Below are positions 20,122-30,400 of a DNA stretch of 64,000 bases, in pieces. The stretch comes from Leishmania infantum JPCM5 (taxonomy: Eukaryota > Euglenozoa > Kinetoplastea > Trypanosomatida > Trypanosomatidae), in assembly GCF_000002875.2 (NCBI RefSeq), contig NC_009409.2, forward strand, positions 492,627 to 556,626, given 5' to 3'. How positions within the stretch are numbered: position 1 is the first letter of the stretch; every line of letters begins with the position of its first letter. The notes beneath the pieces are model-generated. The model was not told where the DNA came from. It ran no database searches and saw only the letters and a program-made list of their open reading frames with translations. The position numbers were made by a program, and so were the translations under genes.

Positions 20122-22239
20122 TCATGGCAGCAGCCAGTCCTCCTCGCAGAAGTCCGTCAGAGACAAGAGAGACGCGTCAGACACCGCCGCAGCAGCAGCA
20201 ACGGCAGTATTAGTGGCGGTAACGGTGTTCGAGTGACCGTTGTGGCGGGAGATCGGCGACGCACTCGCCGCAGGAGACAACGCTGCCAAAGAGGTGGAGG
20301 GAGAGGGGCAGGAGGCCGCAGCTGCGAATGATGTCAGGGTCGGTTCACCCAAACAGCTCGGTGACGACACCCGCGGAGCATCGCGCCGTGCGGGCCCCAC
20401 GTGCATCGTGGACGCTCGTACAGTGGAAGCGGCACCGGGTGCCTCGCCGGCGCCTTTTGCTAGTGCGGCGGCGCCCACCCTCGTCCGCTGCCGACGCCGC
20501 ATCGCCGCACTGGTGCTTCTCTTTGTGTGGTCAATGTGCGCCAGGCGCGCCTGCCACCGCTGTTCCATGCGAATGCGCCGCTGTGCCGCGTGCAGGCGCC
20601 GCTCCACAACCACTCGCTTCTTCAACTCCTTCACAAGCGAGCCCCAGTGCAGGAGAACACCGCAGAGGGGGCACGGGCATGGCTGGGAAGGGATCAGACG
20701 ACGGAGCGGTGATATCGGTGCCGGAGGCGCTTGCGAAAGCAGCGCAGGGCTTTTATCAGTGCCGTCTACGGTAGCCGCCGCCTCTGCCTCGGCATACAGC
20801 ATCCACATCGCCAAGCAGCTCAGGTGACAGCGTAGGGTGCAGAAAGGTGCGCGGCTGCAGTACGCCACACACGAGGGCTGCAGCGGCAACGTGCAGAGAC
20901 TGCACGGCAGTAGCCCGTGATGGAGGCGATGCTGCTCCTCTGCGTGGGCCCGCGCAAAGTCTACCTCGCCATAGTCCGCAAAGCGCAGTGGGATGCGGGG
21001 CTGTGGGGCGGGTGCCGCCGCTGGGGAGGAAGTGCAGGCATCCGTGACGCCCCCATGGGGTGCATCCACTGCAAGTGAGGCGGATGCGTTGATGCCTGTA
21101 TACAGTGGAGGGCACGATGCCGATCGCGGCGAAGACGCTCGTGGTGGCGGAGGAGAGGAGAAGGAACGCAAAGCCGCACCGCAGCCAATACTGCTGCCTG
21201 GGCTCGCTTCCAGGACGCCGTCGCCTGCGCGCTCCTCACTGCGGTAGCCGAGAAGGGCCGGCGAGGCCGCCGTGTGAACGCGCTGCGGAGATGGCGTGCG
21301 CGACCCTGTAGAGGGGCAGTAGGGTGCGAACCGTCGTGTGTCCTCGTCGTCCGAGTCAGAGGCGAAGGAGGCGTTTGACCACTCCGCCCGCGCCGCTTGG
21401 GACAGCAACGATACATCATACGGACAGGAGGTTCCAGCAGACGCGCTCATGTGGCTGCCCTCCTTCCCTGCTTCTCCCACGTCGACGCCCATGCCCACGC
21501 TTGGAAGCAGCAGGCACCGATCGTGACTCAGGTAGGCATCCTCGAAGGCCTGCCGCGTTGTGTCCTCGACGTGGAACAAGAGAGACGGGGTGAGCGGAGG
21601 GAGAAGGTGAGAAGCAGCCGTGGTGGTTGCGAGTGCGGCTGCCGTCGACGCATCTTGCAGTTCCCCTTTAGAGTCAAGCGCGGGCAACGGCGGTGTCGCA
21701 ACACCGTCTGCCTGCCCTTGCAAGGACGAGCTTCTCTGCGAATGCTGTTGTGTGCCCACTCGCGGTGACGAGGCTCGCAGCCCTCCGCCCACGGCAAAGG
21801 CGCCACGGCGTCTCGCCAGGAGCACCTCCGCCCTGGCTGCCGCCTCCTGTAGGAGTGCTGACTCAAAGATGTGCAGCGTCAGATCCAGCCGGCAAAAGAG
21901 GGAGGCGCGCACGAGGAGGTGCAGCGTGGCCACCGCATAGGGAAGCCGCCGCAGACCCGTGAGAATGTCGATCGCGTGCCTCAGTCGCGCGGATGCGGTC
22001 GGGTGCTGCCAGCACCACTCGAACTTCAGCGCGGCTCGATCGTCAGGGAAACCCGAGACACAGCACACGATCGTCCACGGCCGACCACGGCGACTCGTGC
22101 GTCGGGCGCCGTTCACGAGCTCGCCATTGTGCTGCCGCAGCCGTCGCAGGGGGTTCACGGTGTAGCCAATGTAGAAGTCGCCCTCGCACTGAGGGTCGAG
22201 ACTGGTGAGCAAGTACACGCAGTGGAAGCGCGTGTCCAT
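20122..22239 (-). CDS. SLX1: SLX1 structure-specific endonuclease subunit (GIY-YIG + zinc finger)
   Basis: 705 residues; SLX1 proteins are usually 270-400. SLX1, with SLX4, cuts branched DNA such as Holliday junctions. The GIY-YIG nuclease occupies about residues 5-95: CVYLLTS, FYIGYT (22-27), LRRLRQHNGEL (catalytic Arg among R32-R35), RRTSRRGRPW, then ALKFEWCWQHP with the metal-binding Glu at E74. The order matches human SLX1 closely. The C-terminal zinc finger (about residues 440-530) has CSLC, later C...C and H pairs, and CPCPLCG, as in the SLX1 RING/PHD-like finger. About 340 residues of Ser/Pro/Ala-rich sequence separate the two, and a Ser/Ala-rich tail follows. Both ends of the enzyme are intact. 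No SLX4 is visible in the window. Confidence 0.92.
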   Translation of the reverse strand: MDTRFHCVYLLTSLDPQCEGDFYIGYTVNPLRRLRQHNGELVNGARRTSRRGRPWTIVCCVSGFPDDRAALKFEWCWQHPTASARLRHAIDILTGLRRLPYAVATLHLLVRASLFCRLDLTLHIFESALLQEAAARAEVLLARRRGAFAVGGGLRASSPRVGTQQHSQRSSSLQGQADGVATPPLPALDSKGELQDASTAAALATTTAASHLLPPLTPSLLFHVEDTTRQAFEDAYLSHDRCLLLPSVGMGVDVGEAGKEGSHMSASAGTSCPYDVSLLSQAARAEWSNASFASDSDDEDTRRFAPYCPSTGSRTPSPQRVHTAASPALLGYRSEERAGDGVLEASPGSSIGCGAALRSFSSPPPPRASSPRSASCPPLYTGINASASLAVDAPHGGVTDACTSSPAAAPAPQPRIPLRFADYGEVDFARAHAEEQHRLHHGLLPCSLCTLPLQPSCVAYCSRAPFCTLRCHLSCLAMWMLYAEAEAAATVDGTDKSPALLSQAPPAPISPLRRLIPSQPCPCPLCGVLLHWGSLVKELKKRVVVERRLHAAQRRIRMEQRWQARLAHIDHTKRSTSAAMRRRQRTRVGAAALAKGAGEAPGAASTVRASTMHVGPARRDAPRVSSPSCLGEPTLTSFAAAASCPSPSTSLAALSPAASASPISRHNGHSNTVTATNTAVAAAAAVSDASLLSLTDFCEEDWLLP

Positions 22240-23393
22240 CAGCCGCTAACGACTCAGCGCATGTAGAGGGTGTAGGTGCTAAGGGTGTGCTTGTGTGTAT
22301 ACGCGCATGCGTTTCAATCGACCACGAAGTTCTTCTCTCCCGCTCTCTATGCCTGGGTTGCCAGTGCGGCGCTCACAGACGGAGGAGAGATAGAGAGCAA
22401 GGGAGTGCGAAAGTGCCTGAGCAACGAGGGGAAGAGGAGGACAACGACGACGAGGACAGGGGCAAAGAGCTCGGCATCACCGCCCGGCGACGTGCCTGGG
22501 TGTGCTAAAGGCGATGACGCCTGTGAATGTGTGCTCTGGCGCGCATGCGTGTTTTTTGGGGAGGAGGAGGAGGAGAAGGGAGAGGGAGAGGTTGATGAGG
22601 TGAACAGCGAAGGGCTCCCCAACACTACCAGCGGGGACATAGTGTCGTCACACCGGGCGGCTGTGTGCGCGTCTCCCGGCCCTCCAATGCGTCCATGAAT
22701 GAGGCCGAAGATAAAGAGAGCATCAGGGGAGACGCAAGGAGGAGTGAAAGAGATGGGAAGCAGTCAGATTACGGGCACCGTCATCGCCGCGGCTCTCCCC
22801 CTCAGTCCCCGTACTGCGCCTCTTCTTACGGGCCTGCACTTCTGATTACTAACGCGCCCAGCAGCGGCGTATCAACATGCACGCGCCACACAACTCGCCA
22901 CGGACTTCTCCGCACACACACACACACATACTTCACGTGCACGAAACTCGGCAAAGGAGAGAGGGAGGGAGGGGGAAAGGGAGGTAGACGGCAGCAGCAC
23001 ACGCACACACGTACACGCGACCAGTCGCAAGCAAAGCCGCTGGAAGGAGAGAGGACAAGAGGAGGCGAGGAAGAGTGGTTTGACACACAAGCGCGCGCAC
23101 GCACGCACACACATCAAGTGAAGCCCAAAAAAAAAAAACGTATAGAGAGAGGAAAACGGCCGTATATTCAACGTGCACACCCACTGGCACCATTAGCGAG
23201 CTGGCGGCTTAGGCTGGCCCTCACCGCCATCACCCGCCTCCTGCGATGTGTCCCTCTCTCTCCCTCGCTTACCGGCAGCCCATCCACCTACCCCCCCCTC
23301 TAAAACGAAAAACATGGTTACCATCACCATCACCGCCATCCACGGTCGTCGAAGGAATGCCAGCGCCGTTCACCCGGTCCAGGTGCACCAGCC
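22240..23393. other. Intergenic region
   Basis: No gene seen. Purine-rich tract at 22560-22600, CA run at 22911-22929, GA-rich 22960-22990 and an A-run at 23128-23139. These look like processing signals for SLX1 (splicing) and SEC24 (3' end). Confidence 0.6.
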
Positions 23394-26300
23394 TCATGAC
23401 ACGTGCGTCTGTATGGTACGGTGCAGATGCGTCAGGTACTCATCGTAGCCCATCTTGCTCGTGCCCATCTCCTCCTTGAGCTCCTTGAAGAAGGCGTCCT
23501 CAGAGCGCTCGCCGTGGTGAATCACGATGAGACGCCGCATGCCATCCTCGCGCAGCATGAGAGCGTACAGGACGTTGCGCAGGCGCTCACTGAAGCACTC
23601 CTCGCCTGGCCCTCCGGCTGCACACACGGATGCTGCATCAGAAGTGCCAAACAGCGTATTCGCGATCTTCGGCGGCACATTTTCGCCAATCCACATGTAC
23701 ACAAGCCGCGCTTGTTCGTCACATAGCACGTACGTGCCATCTCGCGCGACGCTGTCGAAGAGTAGCTGACGATGATGCGGCAGAATGCAGTTTCCAGTCG
23801 TCACGTCCAGCGTGCCGATCGTCGGGTCGCTCTCTAAGTCGTCCAGGCAGTAGAGGGACGGGTATAGGTAGCTGAGTAGCTTGTACGCCGGCATCGCCAC
23901 GAGGTCGAATATGCTGGCCACTCGGTGGTCAATGTGCACGATGGTGCCCTCCGTCAGCGCGTCGGACTTCATCAGGCAGAGCAGATAGACCGGGAGCAGC
24001 TTCAGCCGCGGCGGCATTAGAAGCGTATTCTTTTTATCGCGGGCGGCGGTCTTGACGTCCTCATACTCGCCACCCGACTTGTCCGAAGCGCAGTACTGGC
24101 GGTAGCAGGAAAAGGCCTTAATGAGGCGGTCCGTCATTCCCTGGCGCGCCTGCTGCGGGCCTTTGTTCACCGCCTCCACCATGATATCCTGGATGAAGCC
24201 GAACAGGATCGCCTCCAGGTCCATGTTGCGGAATAGAACGGTCAAGGAGGAGGCGACACGCAGCCGACACGACTGCACCCGCACCCGGCGGTGGCCAGAG
24301 CGAGTGGTGTACAGCAGCGCGGTCTGGAAATGAGCGTAGTTATCCTTCGGCAAATGGTCCTCGTGCGCGAACTCCACAAAAAACGTGGAGCCGCCCGTGA
24401 TGCTGGCCAGGTCCATGTCCTGCACCGTCTGGGAGAGGTAGTGGCCCCGGTAGCGCTGCACATGGAGGCCGGTGCTGCAGCGGACGCGTAGGATGCCAGC
24501 GTACCCGGCCTCCTCTGTCAGCAGCTGCTGCATGGAGGCGCTCACCTTGGTGCTATCGACCAGTGGATCGTAGTTGCTAAAGAGAAAGACGCGACCGTTC
24601 GTCACGTGGCACACGTTTGACAACGTCACCAGCTCACAGTACCCCGTGGCGAACATGAACAGGTCAAACGAAATCTGCTGCCTCGCCGCCGCGGTTGCCG
24701 TGGTCGTCCAGAAACCTTCGATGGGTCGCAGCAGCTCCTTCTCGCGATCGGTGCCGTAGAGCCTGTGCTGCTCGCGAAGCACGATTTGCCCCATGCCGCG
24801 CTGCGGGTGCCGGCTTGCGCACATGATCACACGCCCGCCATGCTGACCCGCCAACACCAGCGTTGCCGCCTTCACCGCAGCGCCGAGCACACAGTCCGAC
24901 TCGTCCACGTTGGCAACCATACGTGGCAGCCGACTCAGGAAGGCCTCCAGGCGCTCCAGCTCCGCCCCCACCTCCATCCAGCACAGGCTTGTGAAGGGCA
25001 GTGGCACAAACGGGTTCTCGACGTCCGGAACGCACATCTGCGGCATATCGGGGTGGCGGAAGTCGTAGAAGTGCAGCTGCGAGGCGAATGTGATGAAGGA
25101 CACCTTGCACTCAGGCGTCAGCTCCGCCATGCGCTGCAGGGCAGCCCGAATCGCCTCCGCGTAGTCGGAAAGAAACCGCTGCCCCGCGTCGCGCGAGATA
25201 TCGATGAGAAACAGGTGATGCAGCGGCCGACTGGGCAGTACAACATTGTCCTCGGTGCGCAGCGCGTACTCTGGGAAGTCGTCGACGTCGAACTCCACAC
25301 TGCCGAAGCCCATTTCCGGGTGATCCGCCACGTTTACCCGACGCCCCATTCCATCAACGGCGTCCAAGTCGTCGCCGACGACATCGTTGGTCACCTCGCA
25401 CAGCGGACACTCCCACTTGCGGCCCATCTCGAGAAGTCGGGCGTGACAGCTCATGTAGCCGCGGCAGCGGTGGCAGCGCACAGGCGGCTTTGGCTGCTTC
25501 ACCAGCGGCACCACCTCCTTGTTGTGGAGCGGCTGACACAGCGGTGAGAGAATGGCACCGAAGGGGATGTGACTGTCCTTCACAAGTCGCTCCTCGCCCG
25601 GCGCACACAGCATGGACGGGCGAAAGAACTTCGAGTTGGCGTTGCCGTTGTCGAGGCCGAGAAAGTCGACAGTAGCGTAGGGCGGCTCGTTCGTGCATGT
25701 CAGGTACTCGATCGGTGCACCACTGTTGCGGGGGATGCTGCGCTCCGGGTTTGGCACGGAGCGCACGTTCACAATGCGCGTCGGCGGCTGTCGAGCCAAG
25801 GCGCGCAGCGGACGGTTGTTGCCGCGAACACCACTGCCCAACAGGGCGTCGCTGTACGGCTGAGTCGGCTCAGGCGGTAGCTGCTGCGCCAACGGTTCCG
25901 GCCTTGAGGAGGAAGGGGCTGGGTACGGGTCACTGGCCGCCGCAGCTGTGGATGAGGTGCTGCGCGGTGGCGGATATGCTGAGGCTGGCGCTGATGGTGC
26001 CGGCTGCCGGGATGGCGTGGGGGCGGCGGTAGCGGCTTGATAGCCGTAAGAATTGTATCCAGCCACGGACGGCGCAGGAGCGGAAGATGGTGACGCCGAT
26101 GAGTTGATAGATGGCGCGTTTGCAGATGAGGCCTGCGCGCTCGTCGCGGCGCTGCCGTAGCTGCCGCCGTATGGGTACTCAGAAGCCGGTGCCGCAGCAG
26201 CGCTCGGGGCGGCGCCGGCCGTGTATCCGTAACTGTCATAGCTGTAAGACGATGGCGCAGCGGGAGCGGCCTGCTGCCCGGCAACGCCGTAGTAGTTCGC

Positions 26301-26441
26301 CTGCGCACCGTGGCCTTGATTGGGGTCATAATACGGCCTCGCAGCCGGCGCGCCTCCGGAGGCCGCAGCGGACCTGTAAGCCCCGTAGCTGCCATACCCG
26401 TCCCCGTACGGGTTCGACGAGTGGTCTTGTAGGTTGTACAT
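23394..26441 (-). CDS. SEC24: COPII coat protein SEC24
   Basis: 1,015 residues. SEC24 forms the inner COPII coat with SEC23 and selects cargo at ER exit sites. Residues 1-200 are a Tyr/Ser/Ala/Gly/Pro-rich tail, typical of SEC24. Then come the FFRPSMLCAPGE and IPFGAILSPL segments that precede the zinc finger. The finger (about residues 320-355) has VRCHRCRGYMSC and WECPLC with four Cys. The trunk (about 385-640) contains HHLFLIDIS and CVLGAAVKAA. The beta-sandwich, helical and gelsolin-like regions follow, ending near YLTHLHRTIQTHVS. The long low-complexity N-terminus and the preceding segment separate it from SEC23. Start supported by YNLQDHSSNP immediately before the repeats. Confidence 0.93.
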   Translation of the reverse strand: MYNLQDHSSNPYGDGYGSYGAYRSAAASGGAPAARPYYDPNQGHGAQANYYGVAGQQAAPAAPSSYSYDSYGYTAGAAPSAAAAPASEYPYGGSYGSAATSAQASSANAPSINSSASPSSAPAPSVAGYNSYGYQAATAAPTPSRQPAPSAPASAYPPPRSTSSTAAAASDPYPAPSSSRPEPLAQQLPPEPTQPYSDALLGSGVRGNNRPLRALARQPPTRIVNVRSVPNPERSIPRNSGAPIEYLTCTNEPPYATVDFLGLDNGNANSKFFRPSMLCAPGEERLVKDSHIPFGAILSPLCQPLHNKEVVPLVKQPKPPVRCHRCRGYMSCHARLLEMGRKWECPLCEVTNDVVGDDLDAVDGMGRRVNVADHPEMGFGSVEFDVDDFPEYALRTEDNVVLPSRPLHHLFLIDISRDAGQRFLSDYAEAIRAALQRMAELTPECKVSFITFASQLHFYDFRHPDMPQMCVPDVENPFVPLPFTSLCWMEVGAELERLEAFLSRLPRMVANVDESDCVLGAAVKAATLVLAGQHGGRVIMCASRHPQRGMGQIVLREQHRLYGTDREKELLRPIEGFWTTTATAAARQQISFDLFMFATGYCELVTLSNVCHVTNGRVFLFSNYDPLVDSTKVSASMQQLLTEEAGYAGILRVRCSTGLHVQRYRGHYLSQTVQDMDLASITGGSTFFVEFAHEDHLPKDNYAHFQTALLYTTRSGHRRVRVQSCRLRVASSLTVLFRNMDLEAILFGFIQDIMVEAVNKGPQQARQGMTDRLIKAFSCYRQYCASDKSGGEYEDVKTAARDKKNTLLMPPRLKLLPVYLLCLMKSDALTEGTIVHIDHRVASIFDLVAMPAYKLLSYLYPSLYCLDDLESDPTIGTLDVTTGNCILPHHRQLLFDSVARDGTYVLCDEQARLVYMWIGENVPPKIANTLFGTSDAASVCAAGGPGEECFSERLRNVLYALMLREDGMRRLIVIHHGERSEDAFFKELKEEMGTSKMGYDEYLTHLHRTIQTHVS

Positions 26442-27446
26442 GGAGCAGTGAGCACGCGCAAAACGCGCAGACGTCTGAAAAGTACAACGACGTGAGTGCG
26501 AAGAGGAAGGGAAGTGAGCCGGGTAGACGACCGTGCGAGAATGGGTGCTTGTATGCCTTTCCGGTGCTTTTACGTATCAATGACGGGATTCATAGAGCGA
26601 GTGCGTGCGCGATGCTGGGGATGCGCGAATGAGTGAGCAACGCGAAACAGAACAGAATGGCGGTGCGGCGGGGGAGGGGGGGCGGAAAGATCGCGGCAAG
26701 TGTCGAAACGAGGAGGAGCAAGAGAAAGAGGGATGGTGTCATGCACGCCGGCGGCAGACAGCCGTGGCCACACAACAGCAACTCCAGAAAGCGCCCCGAC
26801 CGACGTGCAACACAAACACAAGCAAAGCGAGAGAGACGCACACGGAAAACACGCGCCTGCACTACTTGAAACAGGTTCGGGTTGCTGCCGATGCGGGTGG
26901 TGGGGGGAAGGGGCGTGTGCGGGTGGAGTCCGTGAGACGTAGAGACGGTGTTGAGAGAAAGAGGGCGAGGGAAGTCGCGTGAGTGTGTGTGTGTGTGTGT
27001 GTGTGCAGAGGGGCGGCGCCCACCTTCCCCCATCAAACTGTTGTAGACTGAGCAGCAGCAGCTTTGCACTGTGCACCAGCGGCTCTCCCTCGCACATCGA
27101 GCGAGACAGACAGAGAGAGAGAGCCACACACTCCCATGCATTGGCACAGGCGCAGTGCGTGTCTGCATGCCTGAGCGCAGCATCCGCCCGTTATCATTTC
27201 GGGTCGTCGGCTCCGCTTTGCAAGCGCTCCCGAGGGAGACGCACCAGCGACAACACACAACCGAGTGTGTCTGTGTGTGTGTGTGTGTGGTGTGGTGGTG
27301 GGGGGGGGGGGGTGAGGAGGGGGTTGGACAGGTGCCCACACAGTCGCAATAAAAATGAGAGAGGAAGCTGCACATAGAAGTTTTGTACATCGGTCCAGTA
27401 AGGAGGCAAAGGATAAGACGAACGAATGGGCGCCGTGAAGACAACG
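26442..27446. other. Intergenic region
   Basis: No gene seen. Two GT runs (26983-27005 and 27265-27312, the second ending in a G-run) lie close to the stop codon of the ASH-repeat gene and probably in its 3' UTR. A GA-rich tract at 26650-26740 is a candidate splice tract for SEC24. Confidence 0.6.
27265..27312. repeat. GT microsatellite followed by G-run
   Basis: GTGTCTGTG(TG)n, then GGTGGTGG and about twelve G in a row. It is in the probable 3' UTR of the ASH-repeat gene. Confidence 0.85.
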
Positions 27447-30400
27447 CTACACCTCTGCATCACGGCTGTCGCCACGCAGCACCACATAGGTCGGTGGCTG
27501 AGCGCCAGCGCCGACGACAATCACCTTGAACAGCGACTCGTACCGCACATCGGAGAACTCGGCAAAGGTGACGCTCACCTCAAGACTGCCAGGCTCACCG
27601 CCCAACGACGCGGCAGGGACGACGCCTTCTAGCGGACTAAGCGAGAACCGCGCCGGTTCATCCACGTATACGAGGTCCGGGCGACCCTCCGCGGGCGGCG
27701 CCACTGCAGGCATCTCCACGGCAGCGTTCACCTTACGCGTAATCGAGTCGCACTGACGCTGGGTAGACGAGACGCCGAACTGCGTCGTCGTCGTATTGGC
27801 CACCAAAAGACACTGTGAGACCGCAGGCGAGAAGACAGCCGCTTCGCCGTAGCTCGTGCCTTGCCGCTGCTGAAGGCGGAACGTCCGCACCGTCTCCTCG
27901 TCGGTGTCAGTGACGGTGCGGATTTGGTAGGCCACCGGGACGGCACTCCGGTTGAGCAGCATAAACTTCTGCGTATACGCCACCTGTTGGCGGCCGTCGT
28001 GGCGCTGCTGGCCTGGGCGGAACCACACGACGCCAGGGCTGCACTCCAGCGACGGCCGTGTGAGAGGCACACGGAGAGGAAGAAGCTGGCAAGGTGCCTG
28101 GGCGCGGTCGTCGGGGGAGGCGCACGCGGTTTCAGCGGATTCGGACGTGGGCAGGAACTGCACCCTCAGCAGCCCCTCCACCGCAGGCGCCTTGTCCGAC
28201 AGGGAGGGTTGTGGTGGTGCACTGCACACAGCTTCGCACGCCTGTCGCCACGCAGAGCTTCCTGTGTGTGCTTCAACCTGCACGTCAAGCGCATCCATGC
28301 TATGTAGCGTGTACTCGTGTTCCGCCGCACCAGCCGCAGCTGTCGCCAAAGCAGAGGTGAACAGTTCCGTCGACACATCATGGCCGGAGCGCCACAGGGC
28401 GCACCTCACGATGGAAAACAAGTTTGCAGCACCGCTGCTTTTGGCTGCGGGCAACGACAGGGCAAAGCGCAGCGACGAGCTGTTGCGGTTCGTTAACCTT
28501 ATTGTTTTCGTGCAGAGCGACGCGGCCGAGGCAGCTGCTGCTGCTGCTGCTCGCCCTTCCATGTGCTGCACCGCTGGAAAACGGACACACCGCTGTGAGG
28601 GCTCGACGGTTAGGTGTGGCCGGCCGCACCGCGCTCGCAAGCGCAACTCGATCGACGTAAAGTACCGGCGGCTCTCTTCCTGCAGTGCGCGACGGCGGCT
28701 TGTCATGAAGGCCAGAAGCGCCTGCCTCTCCTCTGCCTCCCGCTGCAGCACCTCCAGTGGCATAACGGAGCCTGGTCGCTGCGAGGTGACAGTCAGCCTA
28801 CCGCTGCTCTCATCGTCGTCGGAGTTGTCGCTGTCGCTATCAGCGCCGCTATCCGCCGGCTTGGCAGCTGCAGCAGCAGCAGTGGTGGCAGCAACTTTGG
28901 CCACAAGTGCGTCACCAGTCACCGCGGTGCGGCTAGAGGCTCGCTGTGCTGCCTCCAAGGGCCATACTACACGACCGCCACGCACCACTCGGCCGCCAGG
29001 GCGGGTACGCAGTGGCCGCATCACAGCCAGCTGCGCCACCGACAGGCTGGGTCCGGCTGAGCCGCCCGCCGCAGCCGTCGATCCGGCGGCTGAGGTTGCT
29101 CCACTGATGGAGCGGGCCACGCGCTGGGACGGGTAGCGGTCCGCGTAGCGAGCGTAGAAGTCGTCGACGAGGAAGATGTCGTTCAGCTCGCTGTGCGCCA
29201 GCACAGCGTGGACGCAGACACTGCCCTCCCACCAGTGCTCCGACGGCGGCAGCATTGCCTCCTCGCCGTCCTCCTCGTCTTCGCTATCATCCGCGGCATG
29301 GGCTGTGGGAGAACTCTTTGTGCCTGCGCTGCCGTGGCCCTTACCGCTATTCGAAGCAGCGTGGCCCGATGAGCCACCGCGGTCCTCATCGTACTCGTCC
29401 GCGTCCGACCCTTCTGTGAGCTTCGCCGCCGGCGTGAACTCCAGTAGCACATCCCGCTGCGAGTGGGCGGGGATGCGCAGCTGAAACGGCGTCGCTGTCA
29501 CCCTCCCCACACGGTGACGCTCCTTCTCTCGATCCTCCACGTTCATGGAGCATAACCTGAGCTCCACCTGATCCGCCGGCGCGTTCGGGTCGACTGCGTG
29601 CACAGCCAAGCCAACCGGGCACGGGAACACCTCCACCGTCACGTCCATGTCGCGTGACACGCGGTTGATGAGCCGAATTGACCTCCGTGACGTTCCAAGC
29701 GGCGCAATCACGGGCGGCATCAGCAGCACCTCCTTGCCGTCTCGCCCACCTTCCCTTACGAGCCCCGACGTGGTTGTATCGAGCACAATAGGCTTGCCGT
29801 ACACCTCGTAATCGACAGGGATTTGAAGCCACGGCAGAGTCGCGCCAGCGCGCACGCACAGCTGCTCCGCGTAGCGACCGGGTAAGCTGCACAGCAGGCG
29901 GACAGGCAGCCGCACCTGGCTGTACGGGCCCAGACTGCCGGTCAAGGAGCCGAGCAAGGTCGCGCAGCCGCGACCGTCACCGAGAACCTTCTGCGCGGAC
30001 TCCACAATCTGCCGCTGCTGCTGCTGCACCGTTACGCCGCTCTGTACGCTCGTGATCCAGAAGGTCGGGAGCGTGGCGTCACCCTTGCTGCCGTTGCTGT
30101 TGCTCCCTGCTGCTGCCCTGGATGCCAGTGCTGAGAATGGCGATAGTGGCTGCTCCTGCGGCTTCTGCAGTTGCATTTGGGTGGTCTTGCGGCTGCTGCC
30201 TGATGCACCGGCGCGGCTTGCTTGCGTGCTGCTGCTGACACTGCGACTGGCCCCCCTCTCCGCCCTCTTGCGCCGCTTGTCCAGAATGTCCTGCGCACCC
30301 GGCGCCTCCATCGGCAGTGGCGTGAAGTGCTTCGCACGCACGTCGTAGTTCGCCTCGCAGCCAGTGTAGTTCTCCAGCATCACCGTCAGGGAGCGGCGGG

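Noticed and set aside
23394..26441. SEC23 instead of SEC24
   Set aside because: The long Tyr/Gly/Pro-rich N-terminus and the segment preceding the zinc finger fit SEC24; SEC23 lacks both.
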